Notes under the pieces: generated by a model | Told to the model about the DNA's origin: nothing | Databases searched by the model: none | The model's input: the letters and a program-made list of their open reading frames with translations, nothing else | Assembly (NCBI RefSeq): GCF_000785785.1 | Contig: NZ_JRQN01000019.1 | Location: 1-41,239, forward strand | From: Streptococcus uberis | Lineage (GTDB): Bacteria > Bacillota > Bacilli > Lactobacillales > Streptococcaceae | Direction of reading: 5' to 3' | Length of the DNA stretch: 41,239 bases | Made by a program: the position numbers and the translations under genes | Shown: positions 34,484 to 41,239 of the stretch, in pieces | Numbering within the stretch: position 1 is the stretch's first letter | Layout: each line of letters starts with the position of its first letter

Positions 34484-35506
34484 TTAATTATCCATTGCTT
34501 GTAATTCTTGCTTAGTAATTACTTTATAATTTTTAAAAACCGTACCACCAAGATAACCTGCAATTAAACTTAAAATAATACAACCTACTGCTGTAATTAA
34601 AACTTTTACCATTGGATTATAGGCAAACATTACTGCGAATCCAGCAATCGGTGTTGCTGTTCCTGGAGTGTCATTTACTAGCTTCATCAAAGCAATTAAT
34701 ACACCACATGCTGCGCCACCAACGAAGTTTGTAACATAGATTGGTATAGGATTAGCTGACGTCACATCGGCTTGTGTTAAGGGTTCAATTGCAAAGGCGA
34801 TATTATCTTTTCTTTCACCAAGTTTAAGTTTATGGAATAAGACACCATTCATAAATGAAGACCCAAATACTGACAAGGCACCAATTGCCATTGGAATACC
34901 TGTTAACCCTAACATGGCAGTTAAAGCCATAGATGATAGAGGCGCAGTCGCCACAACAACAATTGTTCCACCAAGAATGATTCCCATAATAATTGGAGAA
35001 CTTTGAGCAGTTGAGGTTAAAATTTCACCAATAGTTAGGAGGGTTTTGTCCACTACTGGAGAAATGACTTTAGCAATCAATCTCGTCATCGGAGCTGCAA
35101 AGATGATAATACTGATTAAATCCAATCCACCAGGGATTTTCTTTTCCATCCATTTAACAACAAATGACATTAAGTAACCCGCTACAAAACCTGGTAAAAT
35201 ACCAAAACTTGTAACTGATAAACCAATTAATACAGCATAACCTGGTGTTACACCAACTGCAATTGCTACTAAAATTGCTGCTGCGACACCGCCCATTGAT
35301 CCATTTGATGCTCCAACTTCACTGAGGAATTTAAAACCTAATACCTGACCAAAAAATGAATCTTGGAAGGCTTCGACCAAAAAAGATGCACAAGCTGCTG
35401 CTGCCAAAGCTCCCATTGCTTTTGTACCATGTGGTGCCTTGTAGTTAAAAAGTGTAAACAAGGCTAACACGAGTAAGAGGAGACCTGTACCAATAATAAT
35501 GTCCAT
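34484..35506 (-). CDS. PfoR/PTS EIIC-like polytopic membrane protein
   Basis: A 340-residue protein with about eight to ten membrane helices (for example LLLLVLALFTLF, AAAILVAIAVGVTPGYAVLI (20 residues), IIMGIILGGTIVVVATAPLS (20 residues)). It matches the COG3641 PfoR / PTS_EIIC_2 family, which has EIIC-like transmembrane topology but lacks attached EIIA/EIIB domains. Substrate and function are unknown; the 'toxin regulator' label of the family is historical. It lies 35 bases after a RidA-family gene and probably forms a two-gene unit with it. Confidence 0.8.
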   Translation of the reverse strand: MDIIIGTGLLLLVLALFTLFNYKAPHGTKAMGALAAAACASFLVEAFQDSFFGQVLGFKFLSEVGASNGSMGGVAAAILVAIAVGVTPGYAVLIGLSVTSFGILPGFVAGYLMSFVVKWMEKKIPGGLDLISIIIFAAPMTRLIAKVISPVVDKTLLTIGEILTSTAQSSPIIMGIILGGTIVVVATAPLSSMALTAMLGLTGIPMAIGALSVFGSSFMNGVLFHKLKLGERKDNIAFAIEPLTQADVTSANPIPIYVTNFVGGAACGVLIALMKLVNDTPGTATPIAGFAVMFAYNPMVKVLITAVGCIILSLIAGYLGGTVFKNYKVITKQELQAMDN

Positions 35507-35541
35507 AAAAAATTTTCCGCCATTCTTTATAATAAATTTTG

Positions 35542-35901
35542 TTACGATAATTTTGCCATAGCTTCTATTTCAATAAAAGCTTCTTGTGGTAATGCGCCTA
35601 CTTGAAAAACTGTTCGAGCAGGATAGGGCTTGTCAAATAAACTAATCATTATCTGATTCAATTGATCAAAATATGATATATCGCTTAGATAAATGGTCAG
35701 TTTAAAAATAGCATTCAAATTAAGATGATGTTCTTTTAGAATACTGTTAACGTTATCGAAAGCTTGCTGACACTGTTCTTTAAAGTCATTAGATAGACAA
35801 CCCGTTTCTGGATTAACTGGCAATTGACCTGAAAGGTAGAGCACATTACCCTCGATTCTGTAAATAGAATATGGCCCAAATGCATTGGGATACCCATTCA
35901 T
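35542..35901 (-). CDS. RidA/YjgF-family protein (predicted enamine/imine deaminase)
   Basis: RidA proteins hydrolyse reactive enamines and imines formed by PLP enzymes. The 119-residue protein has LYLSGQLPVNPETG near the N-terminus and the conserved C-terminal block YPARTVFQVGALPQEAFIEI (20 residues) with the substrate-carboxylate-binding Arg and the catalytic-region Glu, so it should be active. The ribosome site AAGGAGG precedes the ATG. Linkage to a transporter-like gene and a YheO-type regulator suggests a specialised amino-acid or amino-sugar role (inference). Confidence 0.88.
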   Translation of the reverse strand: MNGYPNAFGPYSIYRIEGNVLYLSGQLPVNPETGCLSNDFKEQCQQAFDNVNSILKEHHLNLNAIFKLTIYLSDISYFDQLNQIMISLFDKPYPARTVFQVGALPQEAFIEIEAMAKLS

Positions 35902-35929
35902 ACGTGAACCTCCTTTTTGATATAGTTAA

Positions 35930-35958
35930 ATTTTACATGAAATCGGATTCATAGTCAA
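35930..35958 (-). promoter_or_regulatory. Promoter of the RidA-PfoR-like unit with a dyad in its spacer
   Basis: On the minus strand TTGACT (35953-35958) and TAAAAT (35930-35935) are 17 bases apart. The spacer ATGAATCCGATTTCAT matches its own reverse complement at 12 of 16 positions, a plausible operator placed to block RNA polymerase. Confidence 0.7.
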
Positions 35959-36026
35959 TAAAATTTTATTATTTTAATAATTTTTTATTATTAGGATAAT
36001 TATTAATTGTCTTTTATTTGGAAATG

Positions 36027-36042
36027 TATTACTATAGTAATA
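36027..36042. promoter_or_regulatory. Perfect 16-bp palindrome upstream of the YheO-like regulator
   Basis: TATTACTATAGTAATA is identical to its reverse complement and lies 24 bases before the ATG at 36067, within the likely promoter region. It could be an operator for autoregulation. The A/T-rich composition makes chance dyads more likely, so confidence is moderate. Confidence 0.45.
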
Positions 36043-36066
36043 ATAGAACAGTAAAGGAAATTCATT

Positions 36067-36741
36067 ATGAAAAGTGAACAATTAAATCATTGGAAAACCG
36101 TTATTGCATTTTTAAGTGGTGTTTTAGGTAAAAACTATGAAATTATTCTTCATGTCATTGATGAAGATGATATCTACATTGGTGAAATAGTCAATAATCA
36201 TATTAGTGGTCGAACTAAAAGTTCACCTCTCACTACTTTTGCTTTAGATCTAATCAATAAAAAAGTTTTCTTAGAAAAAGACTATGTTACCAACTATAAA
36301 GCAATCGTAAGTCCAGAAAATAAAGAAGTCCGTGGGTCAACTTATTTCATTAAAAATGAGCAAGGTCAATTGGAAGGCATGCTCTGCATTAACCTAGATA
36401 TCTCTGCTTACAAGAGTATTGCTACTAATGTTTTATCATTAGCCAATTTAGACCTAGGACAAATTATTCCTGATTTAGCGCCAAAGGCAACTATTATTAC
36501 TCAAGAAGAACCAGTCGAAGTCCTATCAAATAATATTCAAGATATCATCAGTGAAATTATTGATCCCTCATTAATCAATCAAAATATTCAACTCAGCCAA
36601 GACGTCAAGGTAGAAATTGTTACTAAATTATCTGAAAAAGGCGTATTTCAACTAAAAGGTGCCGTTTCCAAGGTTGCTGAAATTCTGAAAATATCAGAAC
36701 CTAGTGTCTACCGCTATTTAAAAAAAGTTGAAATAGATTAG
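36067..36741 (+). CDS. YheO-like transcriptional regulator (PAS-like domain plus HTH)
   Basis: A 224-residue protein of the YheO family: an N-terminal PAS-like sensor (about 5-115: WKTVIAFLSGVLGKNYEIIL (20 residues), GRTKSSPLTTFALDL, EGMLCINLDIS) and a C-terminal helix-turn-helix (about 175-224: EKGVFQLKGAVSKVAEILKI (20 residues), SEPSVYRYLKKVE). It is divergent from the RidA-PfoR-like unit, with 165 bases between, and probably regulates it. The ligand is unknown. AAAGGAAA precedes the ATG. Confidence 0.85.
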   Translation: MKSEQLNHWKTVIAFLSGVLGKNYEIILHVIDEDDIYIGEIVNNHISGRTKSSPLTTFALDLINKKVFLEKDYVTNYKAIVSPENKEVRGSTYFIKNEQGQLEGMLCINLDISAYKSIATNVLSLANLDLGQIIPDLAPKATIITQEEPVEVLSNNIQDIISEIIDPSLINQNIQLSQDVKVEIVTKLSEKGVFQLKGAVSKVAEILKISEPSVYRYLKKVEID

Positions 36742-36753
36742 TATATAATAGAC

Positions 36754-36817
36754 AAAAAGACTCCTAGCCGGACTAAAGAATGCTCTGTATTCTAAGTCAA
36801 ATCTAGAAGTCTTTTTT
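36754..36817. terminator. Bidirectional terminator between the YheO-like gene and atoB
   Basis: AAAAAGACT pairs with AGTCTTTTT at the base of a 64-base hairpin, continued by CTAG/CTAG and an inner GACT..AGAAT / ATTCT..AGTC stem. T-runs occur in both directions, suiting the convergent genes on either side. Confidence 0.7.
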
Positions 36818-36852
36818 AAATCCACGATAATTAGCGAAACATAAAGGTGAGC

Positions 36853-38043
36853 CTATTTTGTGTTTTTTACAATGACAGCCTGTCCTTGGCCACCTCCAAT
36901 ACATAAGGTAGCTAAGCCGTATTGAGCATCTCGTTTATTCATTTCAGAAATTAAGCTGACTAAAATCCGCGCACCAGATGCACCAATCGGATGTCCTAGG
37001 GCAATTGCTCCGCCATTAACATTAATTTTAGTTGAATCAAAGTTCAACTCTTTTGCGACAGCCAATGATTGCGACGCAAAAGCTTCATTAGCTTCGATTA
37101 AATCAATCTGATCAATCCCTAAATTAGCTTTTGTTAAAGCTTTGCGACTTGCTGGAATTGGACCACAACCCATTAGACTTGGTTCAACACCGGCACTTGC
37201 CGTACTTACAATTGTTGCTAGAATAGGTAATTGAAGTTGCTCAGCTTTTTCACGACTCATTAAAAGTAAAGCAGCTGCGCCATCATTAATACCTGAAGCA
37301 TTTCCAGCAGTAACTGTGCCATCTTCTTTTAGAAAAGCAGGTCGTAATTTTGCTAATTTTTCTAAAGTCGTATCTGGTTTTGGATACTCATCTTTATCCA
37401 CTACAAGGTCTTCTCCACGACGTTGTGGAACAATGACAGGTACAATCTCATCTTCAAAACGACCAGCTTCAATAGCCGCTTTTGCTTTCTGCTGACTACT
37501 AAAAGCAAACTGATCCTGCTCTTGTCTACTTAAATGATACTGCTTGGCAACATTTTCTGCCGTAATTCCCATATGGTAGTTGTTAAAGGCATCACTCAAA
37601 CCATCTGAAATCATGGTATCCACAACTTTGGATTCTCCCATCCGTGAACCCCATCTTTGATTTTGAATAACATATGGCGCCTGGCTCATATTCTCTGTCC
37701 CACCGACCAAAATAACATCTGCATCGCCTGATAAAATTTTGAGGGCACCTAATTCAACTGATTTTAAACCCGAACCGCAAACCATATCTAATGTAAATGC
37801 TGGAGTTGTAACCGGAAGACCTGAATGAAGAGCAATCTGTCTTGCGACATTTTGACCTAGTCCGGCATGGAGGACATTTCCAAATATCACTTCTTCAACA
37901 AGCTCCGGTGAAATGTGTGTGCTATCTAAAATCTTTTTAACGACTGTTACCCCTAAATCAACTGCAGAAACCGTTTTGAAGGCTCCTCCAAAATTTCCGA
38001 TTGGTGTTCTATAGGCTGATACTACGACTACTTCTTTTGACAT
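36853..38043 (-). CDS. atoB: Acetyl-CoA acetyltransferase (thiolase)
   Basis: Interconverts two acetyl-CoA and acetoacetyl-CoA (or longer thiolysis). The 396-residue protein has all thiolase II residues: nucleophile Cys89 in [18 protein letters not shown], His351 in [17 protein letters not shown], and Cys381 in [10 protein letters not shown]. The ribosome site AAGGAG is seven bases before the ATG. It lies near an AtoE-type transporter and a divergent LysR regulator, which suggests short-chain acid or acetoacetate metabolism. A CoA-transferase pair (AtoAD) is not in the window. Confidence 0.94.
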   Translation of the reverse strand: MSKEVVVVSAYRTPIGNFGGAFKTVSAVDLGVTVVKKILDSTHISPELVEEVIFGNVLHAGLGQNVARQIALHSGLPVTTPAFTLDMVCGSGLKSVELGALKILSGDADVILVGGTENMSQAPYVIQNQRWGSRMGESKVVDTMISDGLSDAFNNYHMGITAENVAKQYHLSRQEQDQFAFSSQQKAKAAIEAGRFEDEIVPVIVPQRRGEDLVVDKDEYPKPDTTLEKLAKLRPAFLKEDGTVTAGNASGINDGAAALLLMSREKAEQLQLPILATIVSTASAGVEPSLMGCGPIPASRKALTKANLGIDQIDLIEANEAFASQSLAVAKELNFDSTKINVNGGAIALGHPIGASGARILVSLISEMNKRDAQYGLATLCIGGGQGQAVIVKNTK

Positions 38044-38060
38044 ATATACTCCTTTTTTAT

Positions 38061-38077
38061 TCTTAAAACGCTTACAT
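38061..38077 (-). promoter_or_regulatory. Possible CcpA (cre) site upstream of atoB
   Basis: The minus strand ATGTAAGCGTTTTAAGA agrees with the cre consensus WTGNAANCGNWNNCAW except at two positions near its 3' end. It lies 17-34 bases before the ATG. If functional, glucose would repress the thiolase gene. Confidence 0.4.
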
Positions 38078-38110
38078 AACTATTATATTATTATTTTTAA
38101 AATATTCGAC

Positions 38111-38125
38111 TATAATTTTGTTATA
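38111..38125. promoter_or_regulatory. Inverted repeat at the LysR promoter
   Basis: TATAA-TTTTG-TTATA is a 5+5 inverted repeat overlapping an extended -10 (TG-T-TATAAT at 38119-38127) of the plus-strand LysR gene. It lies in the 119-base divergent region shared with atoB, where LysR-type regulators usually bind their T-N11-A-like sites. Confidence 0.5.
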
Positions 38126-38162
38126 ATAGATATCACAAAAATTTATAGAATACGAGGCACTT

Positions 38163-39074
38163 ATGAATATTTCCAATTTGTCTTATTTTATTGAAATTGT
38201 CAATTGCAATTTTAACTTGACTAAGGCAGCAATGCGATGTCATATCTCACAACCTGCACTTAGTAATTATATAAAAACAATTGAATTTGAGGAAGATATT
38301 ACTCTCTTTCAACGAAAAAAAGGAAGACTAGTTGGATTAACATCAGTTGGAGAACGTTTTTATGAAAATGCTAAGTTAGTTATTTCATCTCATGAGCAAT
38401 TAATGGCTGATCTAAGAACCACTTCAAAAAAATATAAAGGTCAAATCACCATTGGTATTCCTCAATTAATATCCGGCTTAGTTTTTTCAGATTTAATTCC
38501 CAAATTAATAGAAGATAACCCCGATATTAAGTTTACCATAATTGAAGCCGGAGCATACGAATTGCAAAAAAAATTAATTCTAAATGAAGTTGATTTTGCC
38601 ATTTTACTCACGCCAACAGCACTTGATCCTTCAATTGCAGATATGTCAATTCTTTTAAGAGATCGCTTATGTCTTTACATGAGTCATTCAACTTACAAGA
38701 CTAAATTTGGCGATGAGACGCCTGTCTCATTAAGACAATTGCATAACGAAAATTTTGTGATGTTTGATCGTAATTTCATGGTTCATCATCAACTAAAAAA
38801 TTTATTTGAACAGGTTGGTGTTTCCCCAAAAATTAAATTCTTTTCATCATCATGGGACTTTCTCTTAAATGCAACACGCCATTCTAACTACTTAACCATT
38901 CTTCCTAGGCCAATTGCTCAATTTGCAAATATGAAGGGCATAACGGAAGTGTCTTTGCAAGAAGACGCTCAGTGGGAAATCGTATTAACATCTCTGAAGA
39001 AAAATAAGGCCAGCCACTTAAAATCATACATAAAAAATGCTATTTTGGATTACTTCTCTCACTATTCAATATAA
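38163..39074 (+). CDS. LysR-family transcriptional regulator
   Basis: A 303-residue protein with an N-terminal winged helix-turn-helix (residues 1-60: NLTKAAMRCHISQPALSNYI, 20 residues; then LFQRKKGRLVGLTSVGERFY, 20 residues) and a two-lobed co-inducer domain (about 90-295; GQITIGIPQLISGLVFSDLI, 20 residues). It is divergent from atoB and convergent with atoE, so it probably controls one or both. The effector cannot be told. Confidence 0.92.
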   Translation: MNISNLSYFIEIVNCNFNLTKAAMRCHISQPALSNYIKTIEFEEDITLFQRKKGRLVGLTSVGERFYENAKLVISSHEQLMADLRTTSKKYKGQITIGIPQLISGLVFSDLIPKLIEDNPDIKFTIIEAGAYELQKKLILNEVDFAILLTPTALDPSIADMSILLRDRLCLYMSHSTYKTKFGDETPVSLRQLHNENFVMFDRNFMVHHQLKNLFEQVGVSPKIKFFSSSWDFLLNATRHSNYLTILPRPIAQFANMKGITEVSLQEDAQWEIVLTSLKKNKASHLKSYIKNAILDYFSHYSI

Positions 39075-39091
39075 TAGCCTTTAATACACAA

Positions 39092-39118
39092 AAAGAGAGT
39101 GGGACAGACACTCTCTTT
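39092..39118. terminator. Bidirectional terminator between lysR and atoE
   Basis: AAAGAGAGTG and CACTCTCTTT form a perfect 10-bp stem around a seven-base loop, flanked by A and T runs in both orientations. It overlaps the last bases of atoE. Confidence 0.85.
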
Positions 39119-40523
39119 AAAATACTAAAAGATAGGTAATCACAACTAGAAAGACTAGACAAACACTTGGCAGTGTGTAGGCCACAATTTGATTAAATTT
39201 CAATTTAAAGTGCGACAAATAAGATAAAGCCCAGAATGGAACAATCAAATTTGTAGTGGCATCACCTAACTGATAAGCTTGTAAAATCTTTCCAAGACTA
39301 TTACCAACTTCTAAGGTTGCAGGGATGATATAAGGTGCCTCAATGACAAATTTAGAGCCACCTGAAGGGACTGCTACATTTAATAAGGCAGAATATAAGA
39401 AGGCAAAAACTGGCCAAGTCGTAGCATTAGAGATACTCACAAAAAAGTGTGAAATTTCAAGACCAAGTCCAGTATTTTGAATAATGCCAAATATACCAGC
39501 ATAAAATGGAAATTGCAGGATCAAGCCCCATGATGACATGACACCCGATTTAAATAAATTGCCATAGTAGTCTGGGCCTTGTTGACCACAGAGCAACAAA
39601 CCTAATCCTAGAAACAGAAAATTAAAACTATTTAAATCTAATCCTGATAATCCAACTTTTGAAAAATGGAAGATACTATAAGTGAAAATAGTACCACCAG
39701 TCAGATACATGACAAGTCGTGAACTATTCATCTTTTCAGCAGGGGTATTCCTAGCAATATTCAGATGCTCGCCACTCTTTAAACTGTTATTGAAAATCTC
39801 ATCATCCAATTCAGCAATTTTGTTATTCTCTTTAGGATGGGCATACAAAGCAAAGCAGATAGGAATCAACATACAGATCACTAACAAGCTTATAAATGGT
39901 AAATTTAAGACTGAGTCCGTCAATGGCACATTAACTGGAACTAGTTCCTTGTATGACTCAGCAACACTATTTTTTAAATAATTAGGAGTAGCTGCATAGA
40001 GCACAGCTGCACCAGACATTCCAGATGTCGCAGGTAAGAAAGTAAAAAATAAGGTAGCAACAAACAGCGGCGTATGCACTTTAATGCCTTTTAAACGTGC
40101 CTGAACCAATAACTCTTTACCAAAAACAATGGCTACCATCATTCCAAGCCCCCAATGAAGAAAGCCAAACAATGATCCAATTAAAACAGAAAAAATAATA
40201 ATCTGTGCCCTTGTTTTAGGAATCTTAGCTAATGCTTTAAATATCATTTGAGCAGGTGGTGAACTTGCTACTGCATTACCAGTCGCAAGAAGAATCGTCA
40301 TTTGCATCGCAAATGACAGCAAGCCCCAAAATCCGTTAACCCAGCCATAAATGATGCCACCCATTTTTTCATCACCGATCAAAGGTGATTTTGTCATTGT
40401 CAAAGCCATCGCTACAACTAGAAACGTTAAGATGAAGCAAATAAATAAAGATTCCGGCATCCATTTAGTGAAGCCGTCAATATACCGATCCATGAAAGAT
40501 TTTTTTCTTATTTGATTATTCAT
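39117..40523 (-). CDS. atoE: AtoE-type short-chain fatty acid transporter
   Basis: A 468-residue integral membrane protein with about 11-12 hydrophobic helices. It matches the AtoE/TIGR00366 family: FMDRYIDGFTKWMPESLFIC (20 residues) at the N-terminus, FGFLHWGLGMMVAIVFGKEL (20 residues), and the conserved NVAVPSGGSKFVIEAPYIIP (20 residues). It is predicted to take up short-chain acids such as acetoacetate or butyrate. AAAGGAA precedes the ATG. Its neighbours are LysR and thiolase genes, the same association as in S. pyogenes. Confidence 0.9.
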   Translation of the reverse strand: MNNQIRKKSFMDRYIDGFTKWMPESLFICFILTFLVVAMALTMTKSPLIGDEKMGGIIYGWVNGFWGLLSFAMQMTILLATGNAVASSPPAQMIFKALAKIPKTRAQIIIFSVLIGSLFGFLHWGLGMMVAIVFGKELLVQARLKGIKVHTPLFVATLFFTFLPATSGMSGAAVLYAATPNYLKNSVAESYKELVPVNVPLTDSVLNLPFISLLVICMLIPICFALYAHPKENNKIAELDDEIFNNSLKSGEHLNIARNTPAEKMNSSRLVMYLTGGTIFTYSIFHFSKVGLSGLDLNSFNFLFLGLGLLLCGQQGPDYYGNLFKSGVMSSWGLILQFPFYAGIFGIIQNTGLGLEISHFFVSISNATTWPVFAFLYSALLNVAVPSGGSKFVIEAPYIIPATLEVGNSLGKILQAYQLGDATTNLIVPFWALSYLSHFKLKFNQIVAYTLPSVCLVFLVVITYLLVF

Positions 40524-40929
40524 GAAATGATTCCTTTCAATAATTCTGAAATAGCTAAAAGAAATTGTGTAAGGCGTTCAAGAAATGTTTGGTCAAGGTT
40601 TACCTATTTCAGTAGATAACCTAATCATAAAACCGTTTTCATTAAAATGCAAATTCCAATATCTTATCCTACCTATAATGAAAAGTTATGCTAGTTACTA
40701 TCTTCTTTAACGAACACTTCACGAGACGGCAATAAACACCATTATTACAACCGAATCCCTTCAAAAAGCAATATACGGCTTTGTTATTAGCATTGCTTAA
40801 GCATTCAATAAGGAGTCAAATTTAAAAGTTCTAGTCTCACAAGAATCTAAACTGTAGGTAGTCTTATATCCCTAAAAAAATGGAACAAGACATCAAAACA
40901 TAGCAAGTGATTATTTCCCAATCAACTGG
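40524..40929. other. Intergenic region between atoE and the IS200/IS605 end
   Basis: About 400 bases with no gene I can support. A plus-strand open stretch of about 45 codons (near 40569-40706) has no ribosome site and no recognised similarity. The first part should hold the atoE promoter; TTGAAC and TAGCTA 18 bases apart on the minus strand are a weak candidate. The rest may be decayed sequence next to the element. Confidence 0.45.
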
Positions 40930-41239
40930 GTAGTTGAAAATCATAACCACCCGTCAAACGGGTGGTTTGGTCCAGGGCTATAAGCCCAAATAACTAGCCA
41001 GCGCCTAAAGACGCTGGCTTTCACTTTGTTCAAGCCTTATTGCTTTTGACTCGTCACCAGCCTCTTAAAGAGGCATTTGTATTACTTGCTATTATCCCTA
41101 AAGGGATCCTCATATTCTTTCACACTCAATTTATCTAGTGCTATATCATGTTTTTCTTGTTCTTGAATATATTTTTTTATTGTAGCTTCATTTAATCCAA
41201 CCTACTAACATAATAACCTTCTGCCCAAAAGTGTCGATT
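40930..41239 (-). mobile_element. IS200/IS605-family element, tnpA-distal end (continues beyond window)
   Basis: Downstream of a tnpA C-terminus lie a series of hairpins: cctctt/aagagg (41061-41073), agccagcg/cgctggct (40996-41019), gggct/agccc (40974-40986) and aaccacccgt/acgggtggtt (40945-40967). The last is the subterminal palindrome recognised by IS200-type Y1 transposases. The outer boundary is placed near 40930 by analogy only; no target duplication is expected for this family. Confidence 0.7.
41082..41239 (-). CDS. tnpA: IS200/IS605 transposase TnpA, C-terminal fragment (frameshifted)
   Basis: The Y1 HUH transposase of a single-strand IS element. From the window edge the minus strand reads RHFWAEGYYVS, then the frame is lost near 41203. 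Adding one base gives TVGLNEATIKKYIQEQEKHD (20 residues), and the protein ends VKEYEDPFRDNSK and TAA at 41082. This C-terminus is typical of the family and includes the helix with the catalytic-tyrosine neighbourhood. The N-terminal HUH part lies outside the window. The frameshift may be real decay of an IS copy or the same base-loss error seen elsewhere. Confidence 0.8.

Noticed and set aside
40569..40706. Open plus-strand stretch of about 45 codons after atoE
   Set aside because: No ribosome site or recognised similarity; codon use does not stand out.

Overview
The window is a low-GC Firmicute chromosome segment, almost certainly a Streptococcus of the pyogenic group (S. uberis/parauberis/iniae-like). 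The evidence is the streptococcal F-ATPase order (c-a-b-delta-alpha-gamma-beta-epsilon), the endA-epuA-murA cluster, a preQ1-II riboswitch in front of queT, and an Enterococcus hirae-type ntp operon beside atoE/atoB. The species cannot be fixed from the sequence alone. Nearly every gene is on the minus strand; only a YheO-like regulator and a LysR regulator read rightwards.

Layout: (1) 1-276, the start of an ISAs1-family transposase cut by the window edge. (2) 277-2944, endA, epuA, murA and a DUF1146 membrane protein gene. (3) 3073-9487, the complete eight-gene F1Fo ATPase operon, with two tandem promoters in front of atpE. (4) 9747-17805, glycogen metabolism genes glgB-glgC-glgD-glgA-glgP. 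(5) 17868-23183, ligA-dagK-pulA. (6) 23315-23902, queT with its preQ1-II riboswitch. (7) 24183-25003, a nitroreductase gene preceded by a 22-codon membrane-peptide ORF that I predict. (8) 25243-33909, a nine-gene V-type ATPase operon (ntpFIKECGABD) with a ~570-nt untranslated upstream region. (9) 34484-36741, a RidA-family protein and a PfoR/EIIC-like membrane protein, divergent from a YheO-like regulator. (10) 36853-40523, thiolase, LysR regulator and AtoE-type short-chain fatty acid transporter. (11) 40930-41239, the tnpA-distal end of an IS200/IS605 element.

Functionally, the window joins two rotary ATPases with carbon storage. The F-type enzyme is expected to pump or use H+. The V-type enzyme keeps the residues that bind Na+ in the E. 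hirae NtpK ring. The glg genes make and degrade glycogen, and PulA debranches alpha-glucan. The ato genes suggest uptake and CoA-linked handling of short-chain acids.

A recurring oddity is that six genes (murA, atpG, glgB, queT, ntpB and the IS tnpA) are each broken by what looks like loss of a single base, with intact, family-typical sequence on both sides. Both ATPases and an enzyme of cell-wall synthesis are hit, so base-calling or assembly indels are more likely than real pseudogenes. I annotate these as single genes with a frameshift. I did not find a convincing new multi-gene system. The most open items are the V-ATPase leader region, the 22-codon ORF, and two predicted leaderless transcripts.
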